IMG/VR virus record: IMGVR_UViG_3300034198_024196
Span: 1-26,893 of that record
Direction: 5' to 3' (one strand)
DNA: 26,893 bases
Source: a virus
Positions 7,804-15,700 of the stretch are shown here, one piece after another. The translations under genes were made by a program, and so were the position numbers. The notes under the pieces were generated by a model that was not told the DNA's origin, did no database searches, and was given only the letters and a program-made list of their open reading frames with translations. Position 1 is the stretch's first letter. Each line of letters starts with the position of its first letter.

Positions 7804-8080
7804 AGATGTTATCTTCAATATAACTTACGCGAGAGTCTAGGTCTTGAATATAAGGCGCAGCCTCAAAAACCGAAACAACCAAGGGGTAAGCACTGCGATC
7901 TGGATCGGACTCTGCTGAAGCAGAAGTATCCAATACTCGGTCATTAAAATCGGTATCTGTAAGCGTGGCAAATTCGGCATCGGTCAAAACCACCGTGTCG
8001 CCTCCATTGTAAGTGCCACCGGCACCCACAGGAAGCCACACGTTGGTGAATCCGGGCAGAACAGTAACTGGTTGACCCAT
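7802..8080 (-). CDS. Small structural-type protein (92 aa)
   Basis: A 92-residue protein starting with ATG at 8080 behind AAAGGAG. It begins MGQPVTVLPGFTNVWLPVG and contains TVVLTDAEFATLTDTDF, a beta-rich acidic sequence with no Cys and no membrane segment. Its position between the capsid and tail modules and its own leader element (8098-8134) suggest a virion or assembly protein. I do not recognise a named family. It is followed by a candidate terminator. Confidence 0.75.
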   Translation of the reverse strand: MGQPVTVLPGFTNVWLPVGAGGTYNGGDTVVLTDAEFATLTDTDFNDRVLDTSASAESDPDRSAYPLVVSVFEAAPYIQDLDSRVSYIEDNI

Positions 8081-8097
8081 GAGGTACTCCTTTAGTT

Positions 8098-8134
8098 TCT
8101 ACCCCTTAGACGGGCGCACAAGGCCGCTAACAGG
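8098..8134 (-). promoter_or_regulatory. Bipartite leader element, copy 4
   Basis: Minus strand: CCTGTT, 24 bases, GGGTAGAAA. One base differs from the CCTGTC box. Internal CCTT can pair with AAGG. It ends about 18 bases before the start codon at 8080. Confidence 0.6.
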
Positions 8135-8139
8135 GTATG

Positions 8140-8511
8140 TCACTTACCGATTTTAGTTTGGATGTCCTCCGTCATATTGTGGATCTGCTGGGCCAGATCG
8201 TAAATTTGTTCGTTGATATGGGTATTTTCTTCCAATTCTACCTCTTGGCGATGAAATTCATGTTCCGTTTTTTTCTGTTGTATGTTAGATAAACGGTTTT
8301 GGCCGATCATCACAAAGGTGGAAAGAAAGATAGCCTCTAGGGAGACTACAAGGGTTAAAGTGGGCCAAGGATCTTTTTCTACAAAGATCATCCAAATACC
8401 AAAAATGGCTACAGAAATGTAAACAAATTTCATGGATCCAGCAAATGCAGTAATTTTATCTGCAATAATCAACTGGGAATCAATAAACTTTTTGATATAT
8501 TTTTTAGACAT
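8140..8511 (-). CDS. DUF1003-family membrane protein (123 aa)
   Basis: I start it at ATG 8511 rather than the TTG three codons upstream. Two transmembrane segments lie at about 28-44 (VYISVAIFGIWMIFV) and 51-70 (TLTLVVSLEAIFLSTFVMIG). The DPWP between them and the QNR after the second match the DUF1003 signature of bacterial small membrane proteins. Residues 71-123 are a charged cytoplasmic helix, probably a coiled coil. The function of DUF1003 is unknown; in a phage it could be a membrane-modifying or lysis-accessory protein. The GGGGG stretch that would act as ribosome binding site is part of a perfect inverted repeat (8522-8554), so translation may be controlled by that hairpin. Confidence 0.85.
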   Translation of the reverse strand: MSKKYIKKFIDSQLIIADKITAFAGSMKFVYISVAIFGIWMIFVEKDPWPTLTLVVSLEAIFLSTFVMIGQNRLSNIQQKKTEHEFHRQEVELEENTHINEQIYDLAQQIHNMTEDIQTKIGK

Positions 8512-8521
8512 ATATATCAAA

Positions 8522-8554
8522 CCCCCTATCTAATAATTACATGGAGATAGGGGG
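8522..8554 (-). terminator. Perfect 10-bp inverted repeat between Dps and DUF1003 genes
   Basis: Arms 8522-8531 and 8545-8554 (CCCCCTATCT and AGATAGGGGG on the minus strand) with a 13-base loop. It follows the Dps stop codon and is followed by TTTGATATATATG, where ATG is the DUF1003 start. It could be a partial terminator, a hairpin that hides the DUF1003 ribosome binding site, or both. Confidence 0.55.
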
Positions 8555-8571
8555 ACTTAGGTAGTTTCGTT

Positions 8572-9009
8572 TTAAGCGTGTAAAGATGCCCGCAATTGCC
8601 AAGACCATTTTTGGTGCATGTCAATGCGTTCTGCAATAAAGTTTGCTACGCCTTGTTCGTTTTCTTCATTAGCAACATTAAATGCTTGTTTCAGTTTAGC
8701 AATCAACATATCGTTGGACTGTAGAAGGTCCGAAGTCATAGTTTGTGCATTTGAGGTAACATCACTTTCAGGAAGTGTGCTCAACTCAAGAACGCGAGAA
8801 ATCTTGTAGGGAGCATAGTCACCAAGTTTACGAATGTTTTCTGCAAAAGGATCAATGCTTCCATCAGCATCTACGTAAATGTTCTCAAACAATGCGTGGT
8901 ATTCGGAGAAATCTTTGCCTTCCACGTTCCAATGGTATCCGTGGGCTTTGAACTTAAACACAACAAGGTCGGCAACAAGAACCTTGAGGTTCTCGGTAAG
9001 TTCAGACAT
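8572..9009 (-). CDS. dps: Dps-family ferritin-like protein
   Basis: 145 residues, starting at ATG 9009 behind AAGGAG; the longer reading frame upstream runs into the tRNA genes and is not used. Residues 23-63 carry the Dps ferroxidase signature: His26, His38, Asp53 and Glu57 have the same spacing (12, 15, 4) as His51, His63, Asp78 and Glu82 of E. coli Dps. HWNV and LFENIYVD also fit. Dps proteins form dodecamers that oxidise and store iron and can bind DNA. There is no obvious basic N-terminal tail, so DNA binding by the classical route is uncertain. It lies just after two tRNA genes and downstream of the capsid gene. It may protect phage DNA from oxidative damage or sequester iron. Confidence 0.93.
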   Translation of the reverse strand: MSELTENLKVLVADLVVFKFKAHGYHWNVEGKDFSEYHALFENIYVDADGSIDPFAENIRKLGDYAPYKISRVLELSTLPESDVTSNAQTMTSDLLQSNDMLIAKLKQAFNVANEENEQGVANFIAERIDMHQKWSWQLRASLHA

Positions 9010-9060
9010 TTTTCTCCTTAGTTCTTCAAACTTTCGGAGTTGATTTAAGTGATTACACAG

Positions 9061-9131
9061 TACCCCGCCACGGTAACGATCCGTGTTCCTCAGATTAAAA
9101 GTCTGATGCATCACCTTAATGCTTGCAGGGC
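9061..9131 (-). tRNA. trnK: tRNA-Lys(TTT)
   Basis: 71 bases. Acceptor GCCCTGC pairs fully with GCGGGGT (two G-U pairs, including 1-72). D stem GCAT/ATGC, anticodon stem TCAGA/TCTGA with loop CTTTTAA, T stem CACGG/CCGTG, discriminator A. The T loop is ATCGTTA instead of the usual TTCGANT, so positions 54 and 58 are A and T rather than T and A. CCA is not encoded. It begins two positions after the last base of tRNA-Asp. Confidence 0.82.
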
Positions 9132-9132
9132 G

Positions 9133-9206
9133 CGACCCTGATCGGACTCGAACCGACGACATCCACCGTGACAGGGTGGCACTCTAACCAACTGAGTTAC
9201 AAGGCC
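9133..9206 (-). tRNA. trnD: tRNA-Asp(GTC)
   Basis: 74 bases. Acceptor GGCCTTG pairs with CAGGGTC, anticodon loop CTGTCAC with anticodon GTC, T loop TTCGAGT, discriminator G. CCA is not encoded. One base separates it from tRNA-Lys, so the two are probably processed from one transcript. Confidence 0.96.
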
Positions 9207-9216
9207 TAGCAAAACA

Positions 9217-9245
9217 AACATACACCATAAGTTTAGAAAAACCAA
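9217..9245 (-). promoter_or_regulatory. Candidate promoter for tRNA-Dps transcript
   Basis: Minus strand: TTGGTT, 17 bases, TATGTT, ending about 10 bases before tRNA-Asp. Its -35 overlaps the T-tract of the capsid gene terminator, which fits a fresh start of transcription after termination. Neither hexamer is a strong match. Confidence 0.35.
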
Positions 9246-9272
9246 AAAGCCCCGGTGCCAAAGCACCGGAGC
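9241..9272 (-). terminator. Rho-independent terminator after major capsid gene
   Basis: On the minus strand, GCTCCGGTGC and GCACCGGGGC form a 10-bp stem (one G-T pair) with a TTTG loop, followed by TTTTTGG. It lies about 20 bases after the capsid stop codon. This is the clearest terminator in the window. Confidence 0.9.
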
Positions 9273-9292
9273 CTTTTGTTAGACCTAAAAAA

Positions 9293-10279
9293 TTAGGACT
9301 TGGTGATCGTTGCAATACCGCGAGGGTTAAGAATAGCCATCGAAACCATCTCGTCAAATACCCAACCCTTCCAGAATGCCTCAACCTGGTGGTTCTCTTC
9401 AACGTCAAGTGAGTACAGGACGGGGAAGACACCCAAGAAGTTAGGTTCAGGGGTGAGGAACACCTTGTTCTGAGGAACAATGATCGAACGCTGAATCTGG
9501 AACTCACCGAATGAGGTGATCGTCTCTCCAGCAACCACGCGATCCTTGAACGCCCAACCGGTCTGGTTAATGTCCCAGCGGTAGAGGTCACGGAAGTCGT
9601 AAGGGTTGATGAGGATACGAGCCGACTGCAGTTCGTGCAGGTCGGTCTGGCTAACTGCCGAGTAAAGTGAACCCGGGGTCAGGTAACCCGATCCTTCAGT
9701 GATGTTGTGGTTCGGTGAAACCGTGTGGTCTGGACGTGATGCATAGTCCGTCACAGCAGCCTGCAAGATCACGAGAAGACGTGAGTCTTCCTGCTTCAAG
9801 ATGGCCTGCTTGGTCTCGTCCTGAGCCTGCTCAACGGCGTTGATACGCAGGTAGAACAGGTCTTCCTTACGAATCGCGGGACGCGAAGCAATACGGAAGA
9901 AGCGAACCGGAACGCGCTTGCCTTCGAACGGAGTCACTCGGACTTCGCCTTCAGTACCGGACATGATGTATGCCTGGCCCAAGTCATCCCAAACGTCATA
10001 CTCAACCGGAGTACCAGGAGTTACCGGGTCCTCAACAAGCACGTTACGGGTAATACCTTGGTAACGCAGTTTCAATTGAATCGGGCCGACCATACCGACA
10101 CCGAGACGCTTAATACCACTGACTTCATCCTGAAGGATGAGAGCCATCTTGCGAACCTTGGCCTCGTGGGTCAAAGTCGCACCCGCCTCACGGCGGTTCA
10201 AAATTTGAGCAACGTAATCGTCACTCTTCTTGGCAACCCGGCCCTTGAGGCCATTGCCCGTGTGTGTCAATTGCGACAT
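9293..10279 (-). CDS. Major capsid protein (HK97-like fold, inferred)
   Basis: 328 residues, starting with ATG at 10279 behind GGAAGG; an in-frame upstream extension overlaps the preceding gene and lacks a ribosome binding site. The sequence (VEYDVWDDLGQAYIMSG, EGEVRVTPFEGKRVPVRFF, ILKQEDSRLLVILQAAV, ending NPRGIATI) has the layout of major capsid proteins of large actinobacteriophages: an E-loop-like N-terminal half and a helical spine/P-domain-like half. Its location after protease, scaffold-like and decoration-like genes, and a strong terminator right after it, support a highly expressed capsid gene. There is no obvious long delta-domain inside the gene, consistent with a separate scaffold gene upstream. 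The HK97 fold is inferred from context and sequence style. Confidence 0.88.
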   Translation of the reverse strand: MSQLTHTGNGLKGRVAKKSDDYVAQILNRREAGATLTHEAKVRKMALILQDEVSGIKRLGVGMVGPIQLKLRYQGITRNVLVEDPVTPGTPVEYDVWDDLGQAYIMSGTEGEVRVTPFEGKRVPVRFFRIASRPAIRKEDLFYLRINAVEQAQDETKQAILKQEDSRLLVILQAAVTDYASRPDHTVSPNHNITEGSGYLTPGSLYSAVSQTDLHELQSARILINPYDFRDLYRWDINQTGWAFKDRVVAGETITSFGEFQIQRSIIVPQNKVFLTPEPNFLGVFPVLYSLDVEENHQVEAFWKGWVFDEMVSMAILNPRGIATITKS

Positions 10280-10304
10280 GTTTTTTATTCCTTCCGGGCA
10301 ATAT

Positions 10305-10832
10305 TTAGCGAAGTCCACCGATGGTGATCTTCGTAGCGGAGTTGACCTTAACAAGGCGAGCAACGGGGTCGTTGCTCAAGGTTCCACGGCCGGATTGACC
10401 GGCGGGAGCCAACTTGCCCTGGTTAGCACCATCAACGATGGCGTGGACCAGAACTTCGGTTCCGTCATTGGAGTCATTCCAAGTCGAACCAGTGTCGAAT
10501 GCGGGAGCAAGAATTTCGAATTCAGCATCCGGAGCCGTGACCCACACCGAAAAGGCGTTGATCCCTGAATCAAGAACTTCATCAATTCCGTCGCCACCGA
10601 CGTAAAGTGCACCAAAACCGTAAGGAACTTCGTCCTCGGGGGTTCCGTTAGTTGCACCAATCAGGCTGACGTTCTCACCAGTGGTGCGAGCGAAAACCAT
10701 ACCGGGGTAAATGTCAATCGAACGATCCCAGTCGGAATCGAGAAAGACTGACTTTGGTGTTGCTTGCGTAGCGGAGTACAATGGGCGAATTGTTCGCTTG
10801 ATGTACGACGTAGCGATCCGCGTCCTCAGCAT
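10305..10832 (-). CDS. Putative capsid decoration protein (175 aa)
   Basis: 175 residues with ATG at 10832, behind AGGTGG/GGAAG. Beta- and Gly-rich with no Cys or membrane segment; YPGMVFARTTGENVSLIG, EVPYGFGALYVGGDG and a C-terminal VARLVKVNSATKITIGGL are seen. Position directly before the major capsid gene (25 bases apart) is where many tailed phages encode a head decoration or stabilisation protein. The role is inferred from position and beta-rich composition, since I do not see a definite family motif. The leader upstream contains a CCTGTC box (10917-10922) and two hairpins. Confidence 0.78.
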   Translation of the reverse strand: MLRTRIATSYIKRTIRPLYSATQATPKSVFLDSDWDRSIDIYPGMVFARTTGENVSLIGATNGTPEDEVPYGFGALYVGGDGIDEVLDSGINAFSVWVTAPDAEFEILAPAFDTGSTWNDSNDGTEVLVHAIVDGANQGKLAPAGQSGRGTLSNDPVARLVKVNSATKITIGGLR

Positions 10833-10862
10833 ATCTTCCCACCTTTCTGCGGGTAGTTAAAC

Positions 10863-10880
10863 CGGCGTATCGGAACGCCG
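10863..10880 (-). other. Small hairpin in decoration gene leader
   Basis: CGGCGT and ACGCCG form a 6-bp stem around a 6-base loop, about 30 bases upstream of the start codon at 10832. No T-tract follows, so it is more likely a leader RNA structure than a terminator. Confidence 0.4.
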
Positions 10881-10884
10881 TACT

Positions 10885-10922
10885 TTCTAATGTTTGATTG
10901 GAGATAAACACTGTTTGACAGG
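10885..10922 (-). promoter_or_regulatory. Degenerate leader element (copy 5, CCTGTC box only)
   Basis: Minus strand: CCTGTC, 24 bases, CATTAGAAAG. The left box is intact and the right box keeps only TAGA of the usual GGGTAGA, at the same distance as in the other copies. Upstream of the decoration-type gene. Confidence 0.4.
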
Positions 10923-10933
10923 CGCAACAAATG

Positions 10934-10974
10934 AAGGAACCGGCCTTTCCTTATTCAGAAAAAACCGGTTCCTT
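10934..10974 (-). terminator. Long hairpin after scaffold-like gene
   Basis: AAGGAACCGG (10965-10974 complement) pairs with CCGGTTCCTT (10934-10943 complement) over 10 bp, with a 21-base loop. No T-tract follows on the minus strand, but the loop itself starts with TTTTTT, and an alternative AAAAACC/GGTTTTT stem is possible. It may be an attenuator between the scaffold-like gene and the decoration and capsid genes, or a weak terminator. Reading on the plus strand it is followed by TTTTGG. Confidence 0.5.
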
Positions 10975-10990
10975 TTGGTTTTTGAAAAAC

Positions 10991-11869
10991 TTAGTTCAAA
11001 AACAAGTCTGCATCTGCAGTTTCTTCAGCGGAAACGGCACTCGTGGCAATGATGCCTGAAGCGTTGTCGCCAGCAAAAGAAGGAGTGGTGCGCTCAGCCG
11101 AAGCCTTGCGAGGAACCAATCCGGATGGACGCGCTTGCTTAGCCGCGGCCTTGTTAACACCAGAGAGAATATTAATCTCATGGGCAATCATTGAATCACT
11201 CAAAGAGTTGTCTGACTCAATTGCGGCTGAAACAGTAAGGTCATCTCCCTTAGCAAGACCAGCGGCGATGCGCAGTCGGGCCAAGTTCAAAGAAGCAACA
11301 ACGCGGTTACGCGAAGCGGCTGCAGCCTGTCCACCAACACCTTGCTCAGTAGCGGCAAATTCAGGGCCACCGATGAGAGGGAATGCAATCTGAGGATTGT
11401 CTGGGTCACCAACGCGAACATCCACCTCAAGGCGGGTGAGTTCGTTGGGAACGTGGGTTTCAGTTCCAGCAACAGGCGAAGTAACATCGGTTGGGGTTCC
11501 CCAAGGCGAAGTCGGAATCGTCTGACCGGGGCGAAGTGCAGTGTCAACCTGATCTGCTGCAAGGTTGTTCACCGAACCAGGAGTTTCACCAAGTGCTTGC
11601 GCGTCATCGCGAGCCTCTGGTGTAGCAACTTCTTGGGTGGTTTGCGTCGGACCAGATGATGGGGAGTCCGGCACGGGCTGTGCTGGGTTTGCCAAGTCAG
11701 CCTGCTTGCTAATTTCATCAATGTACTCACCGACACCAGCAATGCGGGCAATGAAATCAACCTGTGCGCTTACCGTTTCAATACGGCGAGACTGGTCGTC
11801 AATGATCTGCTGTTGCTTGGCGATGGTGGTGAGCAATGCACGGCGGTTGCCGCCATTTTGGGTACTCAT
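10991..11869 (-). CDS. Putative scaffold or prohead core protein (292 aa)
   Basis: 292 residues, ATG at 11869 behind AAGGAG. Residues 14-60 are a coiled-coil-like helix (TIAKQQQIIDDQSRRIETVS), residues 63-150 are Pro/Thr/Ser/Gln low complexity, and 185-245 are helical and Ala-rich. The layout and the place between the protease and the capsid genes fit a scaffold or core protein, which would be removed by the prohead protease during maturation. No Cys. I have no family match, so the scaffold role is inferred. Its leader has element copy 6 (11918-11954). Confidence 0.75.
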   Translation of the reverse strand: MSTQNGGNRRALLTTIAKQQQIIDDQSRRIETVSAQVDFIARIAGVGEYIDEISKQADLANPAQPVPDSPSSGPTQTTQEVATPEARDDAQALGETPGSVNNLAADQVDTALRPGQTIPTSPWGTPTDVTSPVAGTETHVPNELTRLEVDVRVGDPDNPQIAFPLIGGPEFAATEQGVGGQAAAASRNRVVASLNLARLRIAAGLAKGDDLTVSAAIESDNSLSDSMIAHEINILSGVNKAAAKQARPSGLVPRKASAERTTPSFAGDNASGIIATSAVSAEETADADLFLN

Positions 11870-11917
11870 CTACTCATACTCCTTCGATGGACTTGCCCTA
11901 CGGCGGATACCGCACGG

Positions 11918-11954
11918 CTCACCCTTTTATTGGAAAAAGGGCCGTTGCGACAGG
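11918..11954 (-). promoter_or_regulatory. Bipartite leader element, copy 6
   Basis: Minus strand: CCTGTC, 24 bases, GGGTGAG. CCCTTTT and AAAAGGG form a clear 7-bp stem inside it, with GGC and GCC able to extend the pairing. It lies about 49 bases upstream of the start codon at 11869. Confidence 0.65.
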
Positions 11955-11963
11955 AGTTGAACT

Positions 11964-12695
11964 TTATACCCAGTAAGTTTTATTACGGCGAGAAGATTGC
12001 ATAGACATAATGGCGTTTTCTTGCATCAATGCGCCTTTACCACAATTGGGGCAAGGGGCACCAGCAACAAGACCTACTCCATCATTTTCAGGATCCGTTG
12101 CGTTATCTCCGGAAGTCAATGGACCGGCAGAAGGAACGTTCAATCCACAAATTGGACAAATTAAAGAAGCACCTTGTTGATCTTGTGCGCCACGCTCAGC
12201 ATCTTCCACAAAATTTCCGGGGTTTTGTTCAGCAATATTTTCAGGATCAATTGGGTTTTCTTCAACGTCTTCTTCTGCAACATTAGTGGGCACCGGCGAA
12301 CCATCAGCGTCAAGAGCGCGAACGTCAACGGGAACGCGAGCATCTGTTTCATCAAGTTGGTTGGGATCCATAGGCGCTTGATCTTGTTCTTGTGCAAATT
12401 CAGCGGCTTGATCAGGATTCATTACGGAATCATCTTGCGCGCTTTGTCCAGTATCAGTTCCACCAAAGTCGCCCTGTGATTCATCAACTTGCTTACGAAG
12501 GTCAAGGGTGCGAGCCAAATCTACATCGGGATCGCGGAAAGGCTTGGGAGGTGCAACATAGCCACAGACTTGACACTCGTTACCGTCGTAAGAGTCTGAT
12601 TCTGAGCAAATGGGGCAAGATTCGTCGCGCAGAGTATCCACGTCTGCCGGAGCCTTGGTTTCACCATAGGCGAACTTGCGTTGTGGATTGGTCAC
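11964..12695 (-). CDS. Acidic protein with zinc ribbons at both ends (243 aa)
   Basis: 243 residues, with a GTG start at 12695 behind GGAGG. Cys27, Cys30, Cys41 and Cys44 (CPIC, CQVCG) form an N-terminal zinc-ribbon pattern, and Cys180, Cys183, Cys215 and Cys218 (CPICG, CPNCG) form another near the C-terminus. The middle, about 60-175, is a highly acidic Asp/Glu/Gln/Pro-rich low-complexity linker. It lies directly after the protease polyprotein and before the scaffold-like gene. The Cys-pair plus acidic-linker style is like that of the 891- and 1948-residue proteins, so I suspect a virion-internal or assembly protein that is also processed. No known function. Confidence 0.8.
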   Translation of the reverse strand: MTNPQRKFAYGETKAPADVDTLRDESCPICSESDSYDGNECQVCGYVAPPKPFRDPDVDLARTLDLRKQVDESQGDFGGTDTGQSAQDDSVMNPDQAAEFAQEQDQAPMDPNQLDETDARVPVDVRALDADGSPVPTNVAEEDVEENPIDPENIAEQNPGNFVEDAERGAQDQQGASLICPICGLNVPSAGPLTSGDNATDPENDGVGLVAGAPCPNCGKGALMQENAIMSMQSSRRNKTYWV

Positions 12696-12720
12696 GAATC
12701 CTCCAAATAGATATCTACAT

Positions 12721-12750
12721 CTTACCCGGCCCTATGCCGTTTGAAACAGT
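12721..12750 (-). promoter_or_regulatory. Divergent leader element or sigma-B-like promoter
   Basis: Minus strand: ACTGTTTCAAACGG..., then GGGTAAG. It has a CTGTT box and a GGGTA box but only 17 bases between the boxes, shorter than in the other copies. It also contains GTTTCA, 14 bases, GGGTAA, which matches the spacing and boxes of sigma-B-type promoters. It lies 26 bases upstream of the GTG start at 12695. Confidence 0.35.
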
Positions 12751-12756
12751 ATAGCC

Positions 12757-15700
12757 CTATTCAGCAGGCGGGAAGAAATTGGCAAAATGGTCAAATAATT
12801 TGCTTGTGTGCATATTTTTGCGCCATTTAAACTTTTTCAAATTTTCGTCATCAGGGTTTTTTTGTTCAAAATCTTCCATCAATTCCCTATTATCCTGTTT
12901 TGTTGTTTCGTCATCAGTTATATTGTGAATTCGCCTAAATGCTAGCCACGTAATTCCCTGAACTTGTTCTGGATGCAATTTAAAATTTGGATCATTTTGA
13001 CGTTTACGTTCACGCTTAGTAATGTCATCTGCCGCTTTGCAATACATATCAACAGCATCGCGATAAAATGACTTAGTCCCAAGGGCTTTAGTGATTGCAT
13101 CAAAACTGATTTTTTTCCAATTTTTACCAATCATAACACGTGCGGAATGCCTATCAATTGCAGCACGCCTTTCGTCAGGTTGAATATTGGGTCGTTGTCC
13201 GCCATGAGCAATTAGATCGGCAAAATGTCCGGTCTTAAGGTGTTCTGGCAACACCGTAGAATAATGTTCGCCATCCATAATTCTACCAACTTTTTTAACA
13301 CTATCTCCCAATGCACCCACAGGTTTTCCCGAAATTTTTGACCTTAAGGCTTTACTAACATTTTGACCCCAACCGGTCATGGGACTATAGGCAGAGATAA
13401 TACCGGCACCTTTATGAGAATCACCTTCGCCAATAAAATGTGCAAATTCGTTTGCGTCTGAATACCATTTAGAACCAAGTTCTTTTTCTTCATCTGTAGC
13501 CTGGTCGTACATGCTTATAATATTTTTGTGGTGCATTCCAAATTCTTTAATTTTGGGATGTTGTCCTCGTGCATAGATGGCTTCAAAATGTGGCAAACTT
13601 GAAGTATCCGCAAATGTAGCGGTTTTAATGTTTTCTGAACGTGGAATGGCTTGGTGAGGCACCCCAGCACCATTATCGTTTTTGTGGACATAGTTGTAAA
13701 CGCTTCCGTCATTTACGCTATAAATATCTCCGTTACAAGTTACGCAAACATCTTCTTGTCGTTCTTTTGCGCCCGAACCATCTTCGTCAGGAACGGCTTG
13801 GTGGGTCACACCCGCGCCAACTGGAATATCATGTTGCCAAGGATTTAAAGAACCATCTTCAACCTTGTAGATATCTTCACCGCAAATTTTACATTTTTTA
13901 ATTTTGCGATTTTTGTTGCGAGATTTTTTTTCAACATCAGTTTCTTGTGTGCCGCGGCCACCCATAGGATTAGCAAATTTAAAATGGTTTACTAAAGATG
14001 AAAGCATTGGTCGTTTTAGAAACATATCCGTTTCAGGAATTTCACTAACGGTATCTGTAATCTTATTGCGAGTGGGTGATCCAGTAATGCCCGTAGTATC
14101 TTCAGGCGCCATGTCTAAAAATCCCTTTTTGGTTTGGGAATAGCCATTTCTTTTTTGCCAAGGAATAATTCTGCGATCATGGTGTTCGGCGTATTGACCA
14201 TATTCTTTAACCCATTTGTTTAAATTGTTTTGTAGAGATCGACGGTTCCAACCCGCAGGTTTTGTACCAGCATCAAAAAAACCACTCTCAATACCGCCGG
14301 TAGTGTGAACAAGAGCGTGCTCAACTCTGCCCGTAGCCCTATGTAAAATACGAATATTTTGTCCCCCGTAGTCACGAGCAATATAGCCAGATGGGTGTTG
14401 CACATCTACATATGGCGTACCCGAATGCCAATCGTCGGGATCATCTTCATGGAATTTAATGTGTTCTGGTTTATAGTTAGTTAAAAGTTCTTCAACAGAA
14501 CGCATGTTTCGGTCTGATTGACGAGATTCTTTTGTTCCTCCGGGATCCAAAATATCGTCAACGCCATTCAAAAGTTTGTCAACAATGCTTTTTGCTTTTT
14601 CTTTACCCGATTGCTCTTTATCAAAATAATCTCGTTGTTTTTCAGCGTGGGCTTGGTTGTCCCAATTGTGATGATGAAGTTGGCGATTTTGATTATCTAC
14701 AACACGAAATTTTTTATCTTCAGGGTGTTGCACTACAGAATAGGGACCATGCCATTCGTCTCTAGGAGAAAAACCTTCTGGTTTTACAATTGGCGCAGGA
14801 TTTTCTTCTGCTCGTTGTTGATAAATTTTATTTTTGGGATCTTCTGTGCTATGGGCAAATGGTGGGGTCGGTTTATACCATTCTGCTTCTTTTGAAGAAA
14901 TTGGGTTACTGTGCCCTTCGCTATCTGGCGCTTCATGGCCAACAATAGAGTCTGCACTGTCATGAGAAGTATGCCCAGAAGAATCTAGCATGTGGCCGTG
15001 TTCGCGGTTAATTCTAATCCAAATATTTCTTGCCATCCTCCAAGCACCACGGTCATCATCTGGATTTGAAAAAGAATCTACTAATTTGTTTTGATTATCT
15101 ACTATTTGCATTTTACGAGTTTCAGGATGCCTTGTTAAATGCCAAGGACCTTGATTTTTTTGTTTTGGCTCCAATCCAAAAGAAGCGCGGACTGCATCGT
15201 AATCTGCATTGCCCGCAGGTTTTGCCCAAAAATCATGGTGTTCTGTGTTTTTTGTGGTTTTTAAATAACCTTCAGGTTGCCTTTCGTCATTGTCTTCCAA
15301 TTGGGCAAAATGGCGCAACAATTTAGACAACATGGTCGGGCCTGTTGGATTAGTGCTAAAAAAATCTTTTTCTTTCTGGGATACACCAGATGTTGCTTCG
15401 TCAACGCTGCGACCAAGATCGGCCATATCATCTTTGTGATGTGCATCAAATTCTGCTTTGGCACGATCTCCCATCCATTTTTGAAAATGGGGGCGATAAT
15501 CATCTTGAGCATGGTGCAATTTATCTTGCCAATTTAAATAATGTTCTAGGTGCTCTGATAATATCTCATCTGTTTCGGGCAAATGTGTATCTGCTGTGCC
15601 AGCAACAATTTGGGTATCAAGAGCGTTTGTTAAACGTTTATCATGTTTTTCAAATTCATTATTCGCCGATTGAACAGAATCAAGATATTTACCTCGGTGC

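Noticed and set aside
9010-9162. Longer N-terminus for the Dps gene
   Set aside because: The extension translates through tRNA-Lys, while ATG 9009 has a perfect AAGGAG and matches the usual Dps start.
14518-14895. Plus-strand open frames opposite the polyprotein gene, up to about 125 codons
   Set aside because: They are antisense to a well-supported gene, lack ribosome binding sites and have low-complexity Phe/Ile-rich products. The same holds for the other plus-strand frames in the window.
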